From assembly GCA_012514775.1 (NCBI GenBank), contig JAAYZQ010000288.1:1-58850 (forward strand): 58,850 nucleotides of DNA, given 5' to 3'. The DNA is from Anaerolineaceae bacterium (GTDB taxonomy: Bacteria > Chloroflexota > Anaerolineae > JAAYZQ01). Below, in pieces: positions 9,389-18,378 of the stretch. Made by a program: the position numbers and the translations under genes. Numbering within the stretch: position 1 is the stretch's first letter; the number at the start of each line of letters is the position of its first letter. Under the pieces are notes generated by a model. The model did no database searches. It was given only the letters and a program-made list of their open reading frames with translations, and was not told where the DNA came from.

Positions 9389-10627
9389 CTAGCCGGGCAA
9401 AAAGGCGCGGAACCAGTTCCGCAGCCGCTGCCAGGCCACGCTCGGCACCCGCTGTCGCCGCGGCTCCGGCTGGCTCATCTGCGCGTGCCGTTGGCCCCAC
9501 AACAGCAGGCCGACGGCGGTAGCATAGGCCGGGCTTTCGAGGACGTCGGTCAGGCCTTGCAGGTCGTGTGGATTGCCCAGGCGTACGGGCAAGTCCATCA
9601 CCTGCTGTGCCAGGTCCTTCATGCCGGCCAGTTCCGCAGAGCCGCCACACAGGACAAGCCCCGCGGCCAGTAATCCATCGTAACCCGAGCGCTTGACTTC
9701 CCGCTGGATGAGGTACAAGATTTCTTCCGCCCGGGCTTCTATTACCTGTGCCAGTTGCAGTCGCGAGACCGATTCGCGGCCACCGTTGCCAAATGACGTG
9801 ATCTCGATGGATTCATCGGTCAGGAGCGAGGCGGGCATGGCGTGCCCGTACTTGATCTTGAGCTCTTCGGCGGTGTTGAACGGCGTGCGCAGCCCCACGG
9901 CCACGTCGCGCGTCAGGTGCTCGCCGCCGGTGCCCAGCACCACGGTGTGCCAGATGCTGCCCTCGATAAAGATGGCAATGTCCGTCGTCCCGCCGCCCAC
10001 GTCGGCCAGGATGACGCCCATCTCGCGCTCCGACTCTTTCAACACGGCCTCGCCCGAGGCCAGCGGCTGCAAGATCAGGTCGTCGATCTCGACGCCCGCA
10101 TCGCGCACGCACTTGACCAGGTTGCTGACCGACGTCGATGCGCCGGTCACAATGTGGGCCTCGACCTCCAGTCGGATGCCCTGCATGCCAATGGGATCCT
10201 TGACGCCCTCCTGGCCGTCGACCGTAAAGCCGCGGGGGATCGTGTGAATGATCTCGCGGTTCTGTGGAATGGCAATGGCCCGCGCCGCGTCCAGAGCACG
10301 CTCGATGTCGCCCTGGCCAATGCCCCGTGCCGTGCGCGAGATGCCCACCACGCCGCGGCTGTTGATGGCCGAGACGTGCCCGCCGCCCACGCCCACGTAG
10401 GCGCTGGCTACCTCGTAGCCCGAGATGCGCTCGGCCTTGTGGACCGCCGCGGCAATGGCCTCCGTCGCCTCGTGGACGTTGACCACGACCCCTTTGCGCA
10501 GCCCGCGCGAAGGGGTGACGCCCACGCCAATGATGCGTAGCTGGCCGTCGTCGTTTGTCTCGCCCACCAACGCGCAGACCTTGGTGGTGCCGACGTCGAT
10601 CCCGACAATCGTCTTGGTTTCAGTCAA
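9389..10627 (-). CDS. ftsA: Cell division protein FtsA
   Basis: Actin-like ATPase that tethers FtsZ to the membrane; 412 residues. Visible are phosphate 1 IVGIDVGTTKVCAL, the inserted 1C subdomain with NSRGVVGISRTARGI, phosphate 2 VILADVGGGTTDIAIF, and an adenosine motif LVLCGGSAELAGM. A basic/hydrophobic C-terminal helix (RLRNWFRAFLPG) fits the membrane-targeting amphipathic helix of the family. The start is taken as TTG at 10627, overlapping the end of the upstream small basic protein gene by 8 bases; upstream open frame lies inside that gene. Confidence 0.95.
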   Translation of the reverse strand: MTETKTIVGIDVGTTKVCALVGETNDDGQLRIIGVGVTPSRGLRKGVVVNVHEATEAIAAAVHKAERISGYEVASAYVGVGGGHVSAINSRGVVGISRTARGIGQGDIERALDAARAIAIPQNREIIHTIPRGFTVDGQEGVKDPIGMQGIRLEVEAHIVTGASTSVSNLVKCVRDAGVEIDDLILQPLASGEAVLKESEREMGVILADVGGGTTDIAIFIEGSIWHTVVLGTGGEHLTRDVAVGLRTPFNTAEELKIKYGHAMPASLLTDESIEITSFGNGGRESVSRLQLAQVIEARAEEILYLIQREVKRSGYDGLLAAGLVLCGGSAELAGMKDLAQQVMDLPVRLGNPHDLQGLTDVLESPAYATAVGLLLWGQRHAQMSQPEPRRQRVPSVAWQRLRNWFRAFLPG

Positions 10628-10979
10628 CTTTTGCCCCCCGCGGAGCAAGCCTCGCCAGCAGTTGGCGCCGAATGATAGCCAGGTTGTTGAACGACCTGAC
10701 GCCAAAGGCCACGACAGCCGCAATATACAGTTCTACCCCCAGCCGGTCGCCCAAAAATGTCAGCGCTCCGGCCAGGACAATGTTGGCGAAAAAGCCGCTC
10801 AAGAAGATCTGGTGATCGAATTCGCCAGCCAGCTCGGCCCGCAGAGCGCCCAGGATCGAATCGAGGGCTGCCAGGATGGCCATGGCCGTGTAGCGGGAAT
10901 AATCGGCCGGGATGGTCAGCGAAAAGACCATCCCTATCAGCAGTCCCACCACCAGACCCGCCAGGGCCAGCCACCACAC
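10620..10979 (-). CDS. sbp: Small basic protein, DUF1290 family
   Basis: A 119-residue membrane protein with an N-terminal helix (LALAGLVVGLLIGMVF), the family signature IPADYSRYTAMAILAALDSILGALRAEL, a second pair of helices around residues 55-95 and a basic tail. In Bacillus the homologue (Sbp) lies just before ftsA, as here; function is unknown but it is linked to the division site by context. GTG start at 10979, two bases after the ftsQ stop; its own stop overlaps ftsA. Confidence 0.85.
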   Translation of the reverse strand: MWWLALAGLVVGLLIGMVFSLTIPADYSRYTAMAILAALDSILGALRAELAGEFDHQIFLSGFFANIVLAGALTFLGDRLGVELYIAAVVAFGVRSFNNLAIIRRQLLARLAPRGAKVD

Positions 10980-10981
10980 GC

Positions 10982-11983
10982 CTATTGGCCTCCTTCCGCC
11001 GCGGTTTCACCGGCTGGCCGTCCATAGACGGGATGGGCGGCCCATCGCACGTCGACATAACGTGGCGTGATGTGGTTGGACTCCAGGTGGGCCGTCAGCG
11101 TCAGCATGACCTGAATCTTGTGGTCCAGGTCCTCGCTGCTGCCTACATACACCGGCCATTCCTCACCGTTCCCTTTTTGCCTGAAACTCAGCCCTCGCTC
11201 GGCATCGTAGAAAAAGATTCGATTGTCGGGCAGGGCAGTGGCCAGTTGAATCACCGAGGCCACGATGCCCTCGGGCTGGATCCTCTGGCCATAGTCCAGC
11301 TCTCGCGGACTTGCGTCGACGACAAAGAGCGTTTCGCCCGCCTGGGCGTCGCCGTGATAGGGCAGGATAAAGCCTTCCTCGTCCAGCCACCAATCGCGCT
11401 CCTGCTTGATAGCTCGCCACAGCACCCTGGGCTGGCGTTCCTCCACCTCGATGGTCACCACGGCGGGCAGCGCACAGCGAACGCGGACGGTCTTGACGCC
11501 GTCCAGGCGAGCGATGCGCTCCGCCACGGCCGTGGGATCGATCCAGAAGATGTTTTGCTCGTGGACCGCGGCTGCCTGGTAGATCCCCTCGGCGTTCAGG
11601 TGCCGGGCCCCGATGACGCCGGCCTGGTAAACAAAGAACCGGGCGTCGGTGGAGCCATGCACCACCGCGGCGATCAGCAGTCCCAGGAGGAGCAGAACGC
11701 CCAACCGCAGCCCCAGGCTCGAGGCCGCGACGCGGGCGGGCGCCTGGGCCTGCTGCGCCTCGGCCCTGGTCCTCTTGCGGGCCGCCGGGCGGCTTCGCTG
11801 TGCCCGCTCCTTCGGTGGAGCCGCGGGGCCACTGGGGGCTTTGGCCCGTTTCCCGGGCTGCCTGGCGCGGGCCTGAGGCATGGGCACGGCAGCCTCGAAC
11901 GTCCGCCGCCGGCTGCTGCCCCGCTTGCGGCCTGCAGCCCGGGTTCGTTGGCTCCTGTCCTCGTCTACCAGGCGGATGCGCAC
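10982..11983 (-). CDS. ftsQ: Cell division protein FtsQ/DivIB
   Basis: A bitopic division protein of 333 residues. It has a long basic, Ala/Arg/Pro-rich cytoplasmic N-terminus of about 88 residues, one transmembrane helix (about 92-108), a POTRA domain (VIGARHLNAEGIYQAA ... VEERQPRVLWR) and the extracytoplasmic beta domain. It links early and late divisome proteins through FtsL and the septal PBP. GTG start at 11983 with AGGAG upstream, four bases after the ddl stop. The basic tail is longer than in most relatives. Confidence 0.92.
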   Translation of the reverse strand: MRIRLVDEDRSQRTRAAGRKRGSSRRRTFEAAVPMPQARARQPGKRAKAPSGPAAPPKERAQRSRPAARKRTRAEAQQAQAPARVAASSLGLRLGVLLLLGLLIAAVVHGSTDARFFVYQAGVIGARHLNAEGIYQAAAVHEQNIFWIDPTAVAERIARLDGVKTVRVRCALPAVVTIEVEERQPRVLWRAIKQERDWWLDEEGFILPYHGDAQAGETLFVVDASPRELDYGQRIQPEGIVASVIQLATALPDNRIFFYDAERGLSFRQKGNGEEWPVYVGSSEDLDHKIQVMLTLTAHLESNHITPRYVDVRWAAHPVYGRPAGETAAEGGQ

Positions 11984-11987
11984 GCCT

Positions 11988-13118
11988 CTATCGCTCCTCT
12001 GGTGCCTCGTAGCTGGTGGCCGAACGGCTCTTGTCGGCGTGGCGCTCCAGCGCCAGCTCCACGAGCCGCTCGATCAGCTCTGGATAAGAGATCCCGGTTG
12101 CCTCCCACAGCTTTGGATACATGCTGACGGGCGTGAAGCCGGGCAGGGTATTGACTTCGTTAAGGTACACCTCGTTTGTCTGGCGGTCCAGCAAGAAGTC
12201 GACTCGGGCCATCCCGGCACAGTCGATGGCCAGGTAGGCCTTCACCGCCAGCTCGCGTATCCACTCCGCCATCTCTGGCGGGATGGGCGCCGGGATGAGC
12301 AACTTTGACTCGGCGTCCAGGTACTTGGCCGCGTAATCGTAAAACTCCGCGCTGGGCAGGATCTCGCCCGGCACGCTGGCGATGGGCTCGTCGTTGCCCA
12401 GGACACTGACCTCGATCTCCCGGGCGTCGATGGCTTCCTCGACCAGAAGCTTGCGGTCGTAGCGTGCCGCCTCGGCCAGGGCCTGGCGCAGCTCTGCGCG
12501 GTTGTGGGCCTTGCTGATGCCCACACTCGACCCCAGGTTGGCCGGCTTGACAAAACAGGGATAGCCAAGCTCGGCCTCGGCGCGAGCCACGACCTGCTCC
12601 GGCTCTCGATCCCACTCCTTGCGCTTCACGGCCACGAAGGCGGGCACGGGCAGCCCGTGGGCTCGGGCCACATCCTTGAAGACAATCTTGTCCATGCCCA
12701 CGGCCGAAGCAAGGACCCCGGCCCCCACGTAGGGAATGCCGGCCAGCTCCAGAAGGCCCTGAACGGTCCCGTCCTCGCCGTAGGGGCCGTGCAATATAGG
12801 AAAGGCGACGTCGATCTGGCTAACCTCAATGGCCTTCAGCGCTTGCTCTTGTCCCTGGGTCTCCAGGCGCATCAGCCCGCGTTGCGACGGCTCGGCCAGT
12901 AGGGCGGCGGGGTTGCTCTGGGCTGCCTCTCCTGAGGTGAGGGCCTTCATTGGATCACCCGCGGCCAGCCAGCGCCCTTCCTGCGTGATACCGATGGGCA
13001 CGATTTCGTACTTTTCCCGGTCGATGGCGCCCATCACACCCTGGGCCGACTGGAGTGAGACCTCGTGCTCGCCCGATCGACCCCCAAAAATCAACCCGAT
13101 CTTGACTTTCTTACGCAT
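11988..13118 (-). CDS. ddl: D-alanine--D-alanine ligase
   Basis: ATP-grasp enzyme that makes D-Ala-D-Ala for UDP-MurNAc-pentapeptide; 376 residues. Motifs are FGGRSGEHEVSLQSA at the N-terminus, HGPYGEDGTVQGLLE, GYPCFVKPANLGSSVGI for ATP binding, and MARVDFLLD with LNEVNTLPGFTPVSMYP for the metal/D-Ala site. It lies between murB and ftsQ. A TTGCAA-17-TAGAAT promoter ends five bases before its ATG, so transcription would start at the start codon with no Shine-Dalgarno (predicted leaderless). Confidence 0.97.
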   Translation of the reverse strand: MRKKVKIGLIFGGRSGEHEVSLQSAQGVMGAIDREKYEIVPIGITQEGRWLAAGDPMKALTSGEAAQSNPAALLAEPSQRGLMRLETQGQEQALKAIEVSQIDVAFPILHGPYGEDGTVQGLLELAGIPYVGAGVLASAVGMDKIVFKDVARAHGLPVPAFVAVKRKEWDREPEQVVARAEAELGYPCFVKPANLGSSVGISKAHNRAELRQALAEAARYDRKLLVEEAIDAREIEVSVLGNDEPIASVPGEILPSAEFYDYAAKYLDAESKLLIPAPIPPEMAEWIRELAVKAYLAIDCAGMARVDFLLDRQTNEVYLNEVNTLPGFTPVSMYPKLWEATGISYPELIERLVELALERHADKSRSATSYEAPEER

Positions 13119-13123
13119 AAGCT

Positions 13124-13152
13124 ATTCTACCACAATATCTTGTATTTTGCAA
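13124..13152 (-). promoter_or_regulatory. Internal dcw promoter driving ddl-ftsQ-sbp-ftsA-ftsZ
   Basis: TTGCAA (13147-13152) and TAGAAT (minus strand, 13129-13124) are separated by 17 bases. Both hexamers are close to consensus and lie in the 75-base gap between murB and ddl. The predicted start coincides with the ddl ATG. Confidence 0.65.
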
Positions 13153-13193
13153 GTACCAAACTACTAGGACTAGGGTACTGCTTGCCCGATCTG

Positions 13194-14144
13194 CTACCAC
13201 TCACCCAGCAGCTCGATCTCGAGCGCCAGGGACACTCCGAAGCGTGCCTGCACTTCAGAGCGCATTAGCTCCACCAGCGACCGGACGTCGCTGGCCGTGG
13301 CCTCGCCTTCGTTGACGACAAAGTTGGCGTGAACCGGCGAGATTACCGCGCCGCCCCGCCTCTCACCCTTGAGCCCCGCCGCCTCCACCAGGCGCCCCGC
13401 ATGGTCGCCGGGGGGGTTCCGGAACACCGAGCCGCAGGAGGCGCCGGCCGGCTGGCTGGCCCGGCGCCGGGCCGTGATCTCGGCCACGCGCGCCCGCAGG
13501 CTCCCCTCCTCGGCCGGCCGGAGCCGGAACTCGGCCTCCAGGACGACAGCTCGCCGGCCCGGGCCCTGGCGCTTGAGCACGCTCGTCCGGTAACCGTACT
13601 CGAAGCGCGCGGCGGGCCAGGTGGCCAGGTCGCCGCCGGCCTGCAGGACTGTGGCCTGTCGCAGGGTAGAGGCCACGTCGCTGCCCCAGGCGCCGGCATT
13701 GCCCACCACGGCGCCGCCCACCGTCCCGGGTATCCCCGAGGCCCACTCTAGCCCTGCCAACCCGGCCGAGACGGCCAGGCGGGCCACCGTGGCCAGGGCG
13801 GCTCCGCTCTCTGCGCGCAGCCCTCCTTCGACGACGCCGGCCGCCCGGGCCTTGTTGAGCACGACCAGGCCCCGGATGCCGGCGTCGGCCACGAGGACGT
13901 TGGAGCCGCTGCCCAGTACAAAGCACGGCACGCCCTGTTCCCAGGCAAGGCTCACTGCCTGCCGCAGGGCGCCGGCGCTCTCGGCCGTGACCAGGAGATC
14001 GGCCGGTCCTCCTACGCGCAGGCTGGTGTGGCGGGCCAGCGGCCTGTTCTCCGCAACAGCCGCGGCGCCCAGGGCCGCCCGCAGGGCGTCGGCCAGGGCC
14101 GGCAGGCCGGCCCCCACGGTGACGCTTCCCTCCCGGCCGGTCAC
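13194..14144 (-). CDS. murB: UDP-N-acetylenolpyruvoylglucosamine reductase MurB
   Basis: FAD enzyme that reduces UDP-GlcNAc-enolpyruvate to UDP-MurNAc; 316 residues. Motifs include [33 protein letters not shown] for FAD binding, [32 protein letters not shown] and SCGSVFRNP with the catalytic Ser, the arrangement of type II MurB proteins. GTG start at 14144 overlaps the murC stop (GTGA). Confidence 0.96.
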   Translation of the reverse strand: MTGREGSVTVGAGLPALADALRAALGAAAVAENRPLARHTSLRVGGPADLLVTAESAGALRQAVSLAWEQGVPCFVLGSGSNVLVADAGIRGLVVLNKARAAGVVEGGLRAESGAALATVARLAVSAGLAGLEWASGIPGTVGGAVVGNAGAWGSDVASTLRQATVLQAGGDLATWPAARFEYGYRTSVLKRQGPGRRAVVLEAEFRLRPAEEGSLRARVAEITARRRASQPAGASCGSVFRNPPGDHAGRLVEAAGLKGERRGGAVISPVHANFVVNEGEATASDVRSLVELMRSEVQARFGVSLALEIELLGEW

Positions 14145-15532
14145 GAGGTCCCCTCCGATTCCTGGAGCCTGGCCAGCAATTGCTCGCCGATGCGATAGCC
14201 GTCACCCGCCCCGAGGGTCAATACCAGGTCGCCGCTTCGGGCCTCCTGCAAAAGCGTGGCCACGGCCTCGGCAAAGGTCGACACGTGGCGCACGTCGGGA
14301 TGGGCCATGGCTGCCACCAGGTCTGAGGCCGAAACGCCGGTTGTCTCCTCCTCGCGGGCGGCGTAAATGGGCGTCACCAGGACGTGGTCCGCCTGGTCAA
14401 AGGCGGTGAGAAAGGCGTCGAACAGGGCAGCGGTGCGGCTGTAGGTGTGGGGTTGGAACACGGCCCACAACGTCCGCCCCGGGTATTTCAGCCGTGCCGC
14501 TGCCAGGGTAGCCCTGATCTCGGTGGGGTGATGGGCATAGTCGTCGATGATGGTCACGCCCGCAGCCTGGCCCTTGACCTCGAAACGGCGCACCGTGCCG
14601 CGGAAGCGGGCCAGGGCTCCGCAGGCGGCCCCGATCTCCACCCCCGCCGCGGCGCTGGCTGCCAGCGCGCCGAGGGCGTTGAGCACATTGTGCCGCCCGG
14701 GAATTTGCAGGGCGCACGTGCAGGCGTGCCGCCCGGCGTGCCACACCTCGAGGGCGGCCTGGGTGCCCGGTTCCGGCCCCGTGGCCCACCAATCATAGTC
14801 CGGGCCGAGCCCGTAGGTCTCGACGCGGAACCCCTGGTTGCTCATCTCCTGGCCAAGCTCGCTGGCCGCCGGGTCCTCGCCACATACCAACAGCAGCCCG
14901 CCGGGTGCCAGTTGGCGGGCAAAATCTCGAAAAGCAGCGCGCATGAGGGCAAAGGAGGGATAGCAGTCCGGGTGATCGTGCTCCAGGGCCGTGATGACCG
15001 CCACCTGCGGATTGAGCCCGAGAAAGGCCCGGTCGTACTCGTCGGCCTCGATGACAAAGTGGGCGCCAGCACCGGCCCGGGCGTTGGTCCCCAGGTTCTG
15101 CAGAACGCCGCCGACGATAAACGTGGGGTCCAGCCCCTCCTGGAGGAGGATCCAGGCAATCATGGCGCTCGTCGTCGTCTTGCCATGGGTGCCGGCCACG
15201 GCAACGGCCTCCTTGCCGGCGGTCAGGGCCGGCAAGAACTGCTCGCGCTTGACCACGGGCAAGCCCCGGCGCCTGGCTTCCACCACTTCCGGGTTGTCGT
15301 CGTGGATGGCGGACGAGACGACAACGAGGCCGGCGGAGCCGAGGTTCTCTGCCGAGTGCCCGGCGTGTACCGTAATCCCCTCGGCCGCCAGGGCAGCCGT
15401 TAGCGGCGAGGCCACCCGGTCAGAGCCGGAGACGAGATACCCCCAGCCGTGCAGCACGCGAGCGATGGCCGACAGGCCGATGCCGCCAATGCCGACCAGG
15501 TGAACGTGGGTGCCCGAGGGTAACATTTCCAC
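14141..15532 (-). CDS. murC: UDP-N-acetylmuramate--L-alanine ligase MurC
   Basis: Adds L-Ala to UDP-MurNAc in the cytoplasm; 463 residues. The three Mur-ligase domains are visible: [17 protein letters not shown] for UDP-sugar binding, [16 protein letters not shown] as the ATP P-loop, and [12 protein letters not shown] with the C-terminal domain [13 protein letters not shown]. The GTG at 15532 is given; an ATG two codons later (15526) behind AAGGTGG is equally possible. Overlaps murB. Confidence 0.96.
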   Translation of the reverse strand: MEMLPSGTHVHLVGIGGIGLSAIARVLHGWGYLVSGSDRVASPLTAALAAEGITVHAGHSAENLGSAGLVVVSSAIHDDNPEVVEARRRGLPVVKREQFLPALTAGKEAVAVAGTHGKTTTSAMIAWILLQEGLDPTFIVGGVLQNLGTNARAGAGAHFVIEADEYDRAFLGLNPQVAVITALEHDHPDCYPSFALMRAAFRDFARQLAPGGLLLVCGEDPAASELGQEMSNQGFRVETYGLGPDYDWWATGPEPGTQAALEVWHAGRHACTCALQIPGRHNVLNALGALAASAAAGVEIGAACGALARFRGTVRRFEVKGQAAGVTIIDDYAHHPTEIRATLAAARLKYPGRTLWAVFQPHTYSRTAALFDAFLTAFDQADHVLVTPIYAAREEETTGVSASDLVAAMAHPDVRHVSTFAEAVATLLQEARSGDLVLTLGAGDGYRIGEQLLARLQESEGTS

Positions 15533-15539
15533 CTTAAAC

Positions 15540-16088
15540 CTACTTGAGCACGATGGCCAGGAGCAGGATCATGCCCAGGGCCAGCATCACGAACTCGTTG
15601 ATAAACGTGATGGGCAGATACTGCACCAGGACGCTATGAAAGTTGCTCAGGCAGTCGCTGATGGCAATGGTCCTGTCGTAGCACTCCAGGGGGACGTTCA
15701 GGCCGAAATAGCCGGCCCGATGGGCGACGTCCCAGATCGTACCAAAGATCAGGTAGCCGTTCAGCAATCCGCCCGGCAAGCCCACGATGCCCTTGCTCAC
15801 CCCCCTCATCTCGCGGATGGGAAAGGCCAGCGAAAAGCCCTCGTAGGAGATGATGGCGACAAAGCTGATGATCAGGATATAGTACAGCGCCATCACCGTA
15901 TCCGCCGGGGCGCGGTCGCCGACGATGGCGATGCCTCGCTCGCCCAGTTGCCTCCAGGCAAACTTCAGGACAAAGAGGCTCAGAAGGAGGATCGTCGTCA
16001 CGCCCAGTTCCCTGTTGAGGCCGCGGGCTGTCCCGACGATCCCCAGGACAATGATGAGCGTAATCCAGAGATACTCGATGGGGATCAT
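15540..16088 (-). CDS. CvpA-like integral membrane protein
   Basis: A 182-residue polytopic membrane protein with about four predicted helices, near residues 5-25, 30-48, 68-90 and 155-180. The N-terminus (EYLWITLIIVLGIVGTARGL) resembles the CvpA/colicin V production family, but I cannot confirm membership. It sits inside the wall-synthesis run between murG and murC; its ATG overlaps the murG stop (ATGA), so it is translationally coupled. It is not part of the classical dcw set. Function unknown. Confidence 0.7.
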   Translation of the reverse strand: MIPIEYLWITLIIVLGIVGTARGLNRELGVTTILLLSLFVLKFAWRQLGERGIAIVGDRAPADTVMALYYILIISFVAIISYEGFSLAFPIREMRGVSKGIVGLPGGLLNGYLIFGTIWDVAHRAGYFGLNVPLECYDRTIAISDCLSNFHSVLVQYLPITFINEFVMLALGMILLLAIVLK

Positions 16089-17224
16089 GGCTTTGCCTCT
16101 GCTGTGCGCTGGTGGGCCACGAGCCATAACTGCCGGGCGATGGCTTGAGCGGCGTCGGGGCGGGCCATGGCCCGGGCGGCTTCGCGCATGTTGTTCAGCG
16201 CCTGTTCGTTGTGGATCAGACGGAGGATCGAGGGCACCAGCTCGCGCTCCAATGCCTCGTCGGCGAGGATGCGGGCGGCGCCGCTGTCGGCCAGGTATTC
16301 GGCGTTGGGCAACTGGTGCTGGCCGGAATAGGGATACGGTACGAGAATGGCGGGCAGGCCGGCCGCCGGGAACTCGCCCAGGGTGGCGGCGCCGGCGCGG
16401 GCCACGGCCAGGTCGGCGGCCACCAGGGCTCGGGGCATGTCGTGCAGGTAGGCATAGCTGTGGTAGCGTTCCTGGAGCTCGCCGGGGAGGCTGCGGGTGG
16501 AGCCTGCCACCCAATCGGCGTCCAGCCTGCCGGTGACGTGTAGCACCTGGCAGACGGGTAGCAGCTCGCGCAGTCCGGCAATGAGGGCCCGATTGATGCT
16601 GCGGGCACCCCGGCTGCCGCCGAATACGAGGAGTGCCCTGTCCTCGGCGCCCAGGCCCAGGTCGCGGCGGGCCTGTCCCTTGTCCAGCGTATAGATCTCT
16701 GGGCGGACAGGGTAGCCGGTGATCACGACCTTATCGCGCTTGAAATAGGGGGCGGACGCTTCGCTGGTCACCAGGATGCGTGTGGCAAAGCGGCTGAGAA
16801 AGCGAATGGCCTGCCCGGGCACGACGTCGGGCAAATAGATGGCCACCGGGATGCGTTCCAGCCAGGCGGCCAGGGTCACTGCCGTGCAGGCGTAACCGCC
16901 GGTGACGAGGACGACGTCAGGCTGAAAGCTGGCCAGGAGCTTGCGCGCCCGGCCCACGCTCCGCAGGATCAGCAAGCCGTTGCGCGCCTTGACCACGAGG
17001 CCCATGCCCCGCAGGCCGCCGGCCGGCAGGCCCACGAACTCGATCCCCGCGCGCCGGACAAGCTCCTCTTCCATGCCCCCGCGGCTGCCGATCCACAAGA
17101 GATCGCGAGGCGCCAGGGACGGAAGGCCCTCGACCGGCTCATCTCGCCGCAGCAGCATCTCGAGCACCGTGAGCGCCGGGTAGACGTGTCCACCCGTCCC
17201 GCCGCCCGACACGATCAGTTTCAT
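16085..17224 (-). CDS. murG: UDP-GlcNAc--undecaprenyl-PP-MurNAc-pentapeptide transferase MurG
   Basis: Makes lipid II from lipid I on the inner face of the membrane; 379 residues. N-terminal GSGGTGGH-type loop reads VSGGGTGGHVYPALTVLEML; others are VVLVTGGYACTAVTLAAW, FGGSRGARSINRA for UDP-GlcNAc binding, and VARAGAATLGEFPAAGLPAI. The ATG at 17224 overlaps the ftsW stop (ATGA); a much longer open frame upstream is only a shadow of ftsW and murD. Confidence 0.96.
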   Translation of the reverse strand: MKLIVSGGGTGGHVYPALTVLEMLLRRDEPVEGLPSLAPRDLLWIGSRGGMEEELVRRAGIEFVGLPAGGLRGMGLVVKARNGLLILRSVGRARKLLASFQPDVVLVTGGYACTAVTLAAWLERIPVAIYLPDVVPGQAIRFLSRFATRILVTSEASAPYFKRDKVVITGYPVRPEIYTLDKGQARRDLGLGAEDRALLVFGGSRGARSINRALIAGLRELLPVCQVLHVTGRLDADWVAGSTRSLPGELQERYHSYAYLHDMPRALVAADLAVARAGAATLGEFPAAGLPAILVPYPYSGQHQLPNAEYLADSGAARILADEALERELVPSILRLIHNEQALNNMREAARAMARPDAAQAIARQLWLVAHQRTAEAKP

Positions 17225-18375
17225 GCCGGCTCTCCCTGTTCCGCCACGTCGGCCGCCGGGACGCGGTTCCAGGTGGCTTGCTCTTGCTCCACGGATGCCC
17301 GTGACACGCTCAGGAGGATGCCGACGCCCACCATGCACGACACCAGCGACGAGCCCCCGAGGCTGATAAAGGGCAGCGCGATCCCGGTGAAGGGAATGGT
17401 GCCCGTCACGGCAGCCATGTTCATCAGCGCCTGGAAGGTGAACCAGCAGGTGATGCCCAGGGCCAGCAGCCGCCCGAACGAATCGGGGGCCAGGTTGGCG
17501 ATGCGAATGCCGCGGTAGGCCACGACGGCAAAGAGGCCGATGATCAGCAAGCAGCCGATCAGTCCCATCTCTTCGCCGGCAAAGGCAAAAATGCTGTCGG
17601 TGTGGGCCGCGGGCAGCCATTGGTACTTCATGCGCCCGCTGCCGGTGCCCAGCCCCGTCAGCCCGCCGCTGGCCAGGGCCACCAGGCCCTGGCTCAGCTG
17701 CCAGTTGGTGCTGTGCAGCGGGTCGCGGAACTCTTTGACGTAGGGCGTGAGGCGATCCATGGCATGTGGGAACTGGGTGACGACAAAGGCAAAGGCCGCG
17801 CCGCCGCCCAGGATGCCGATGACGAACTGGATCACGTCGGCCCCCGCCAGGAAGAACATGGCCACCGACACCAGCACGATGAGCAGGGCCTCCGAAATAT
17901 CGGGCTGGGCCATAATCAGACCGGCCATGGCGCCCACCATGATAGTAAATGGCAGCAGCCCGTAGGGCAGCGTGCTCAGGAGACCCTCCTTGGAGGACAG
18001 CCAGTGGGCGATATAGATGATCATGGCCAGCTTGGCCATTTCCACGGGCGAGACCGACTGGTCGAAAAGCAGGCGACCTTCCTTGAAGAGAACAAGAGCC
18101 GCCAACGTCGCCAGCGCCAGGAGGATGACGGGGATGGACAGCTTCATCCAGATGTGGTGGGTGAAGCGGCTGGCGACAAACATGCCCACCAGCCCGATCC
18201 CCAGCCACTGCAACTGGCGCCTGAAAAAGTGGGACGGGTCGCCGTACATGTGATAGGCCATGTCGGACGTGGCGCTGTAGACCAACATCAGCCCCAGCGA
18301 CGCCAGGCCCATAATGGCAAAGAACAGAATCCAATCCCGGGAGCCCAGGTTCTGCTGCTTTGTTCTGATGCCCAT
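17221..18375 (-). CDS. ftsW: SEDS peptidoglycan glycosyltransferase FtsW
   Basis: Polytopic SEDS protein of 384 residues with about ten transmembrane helices. Family landmarks are VSPVEMAKLAMIIYIA, AQPDISEALLIVLVS (usual form QPD.GTA..), and the C-terminal TGIALPFISLGGSSLVSCMVGVGIL. It polymerises lipid II at the septum with the PBP encoded upstream. The position between murD and murG matches FtsW rather than RodA. Confidence 0.94.
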   Translation of the reverse strand: MGIRTKQQNLGSRDWILFFAIMGLASLGLMLVYSATSDMAYHMYGDPSHFFRRQLQWLGIGLVGMFVASRFTHHIWMKLSIPVILLALATLAALVLFKEGRLLFDQSVSPVEMAKLAMIIYIAHWLSSKEGLLSTLPYGLLPFTIMVGAMAGLIMAQPDISEALLIVLVSVAMFFLAGADVIQFVIGILGGGAAFAFVVTQFPHAMDRLTPYVKEFRDPLHSTNWQLSQGLVALASGGLTGLGTGSGRMKYQWLPAAHTDSIFAFAGEEMGLIGCLLIIGLFAVVAYRGIRIANLAPDSFGRLLALGITCWFTFQALMNMAAVTGTIPFTGIALPFISLGGSSLVSCMVGVGILLSVSRASVEQEQATWNRVPAADVAEQGEPA

Positions 18376-18378
18376 ATG

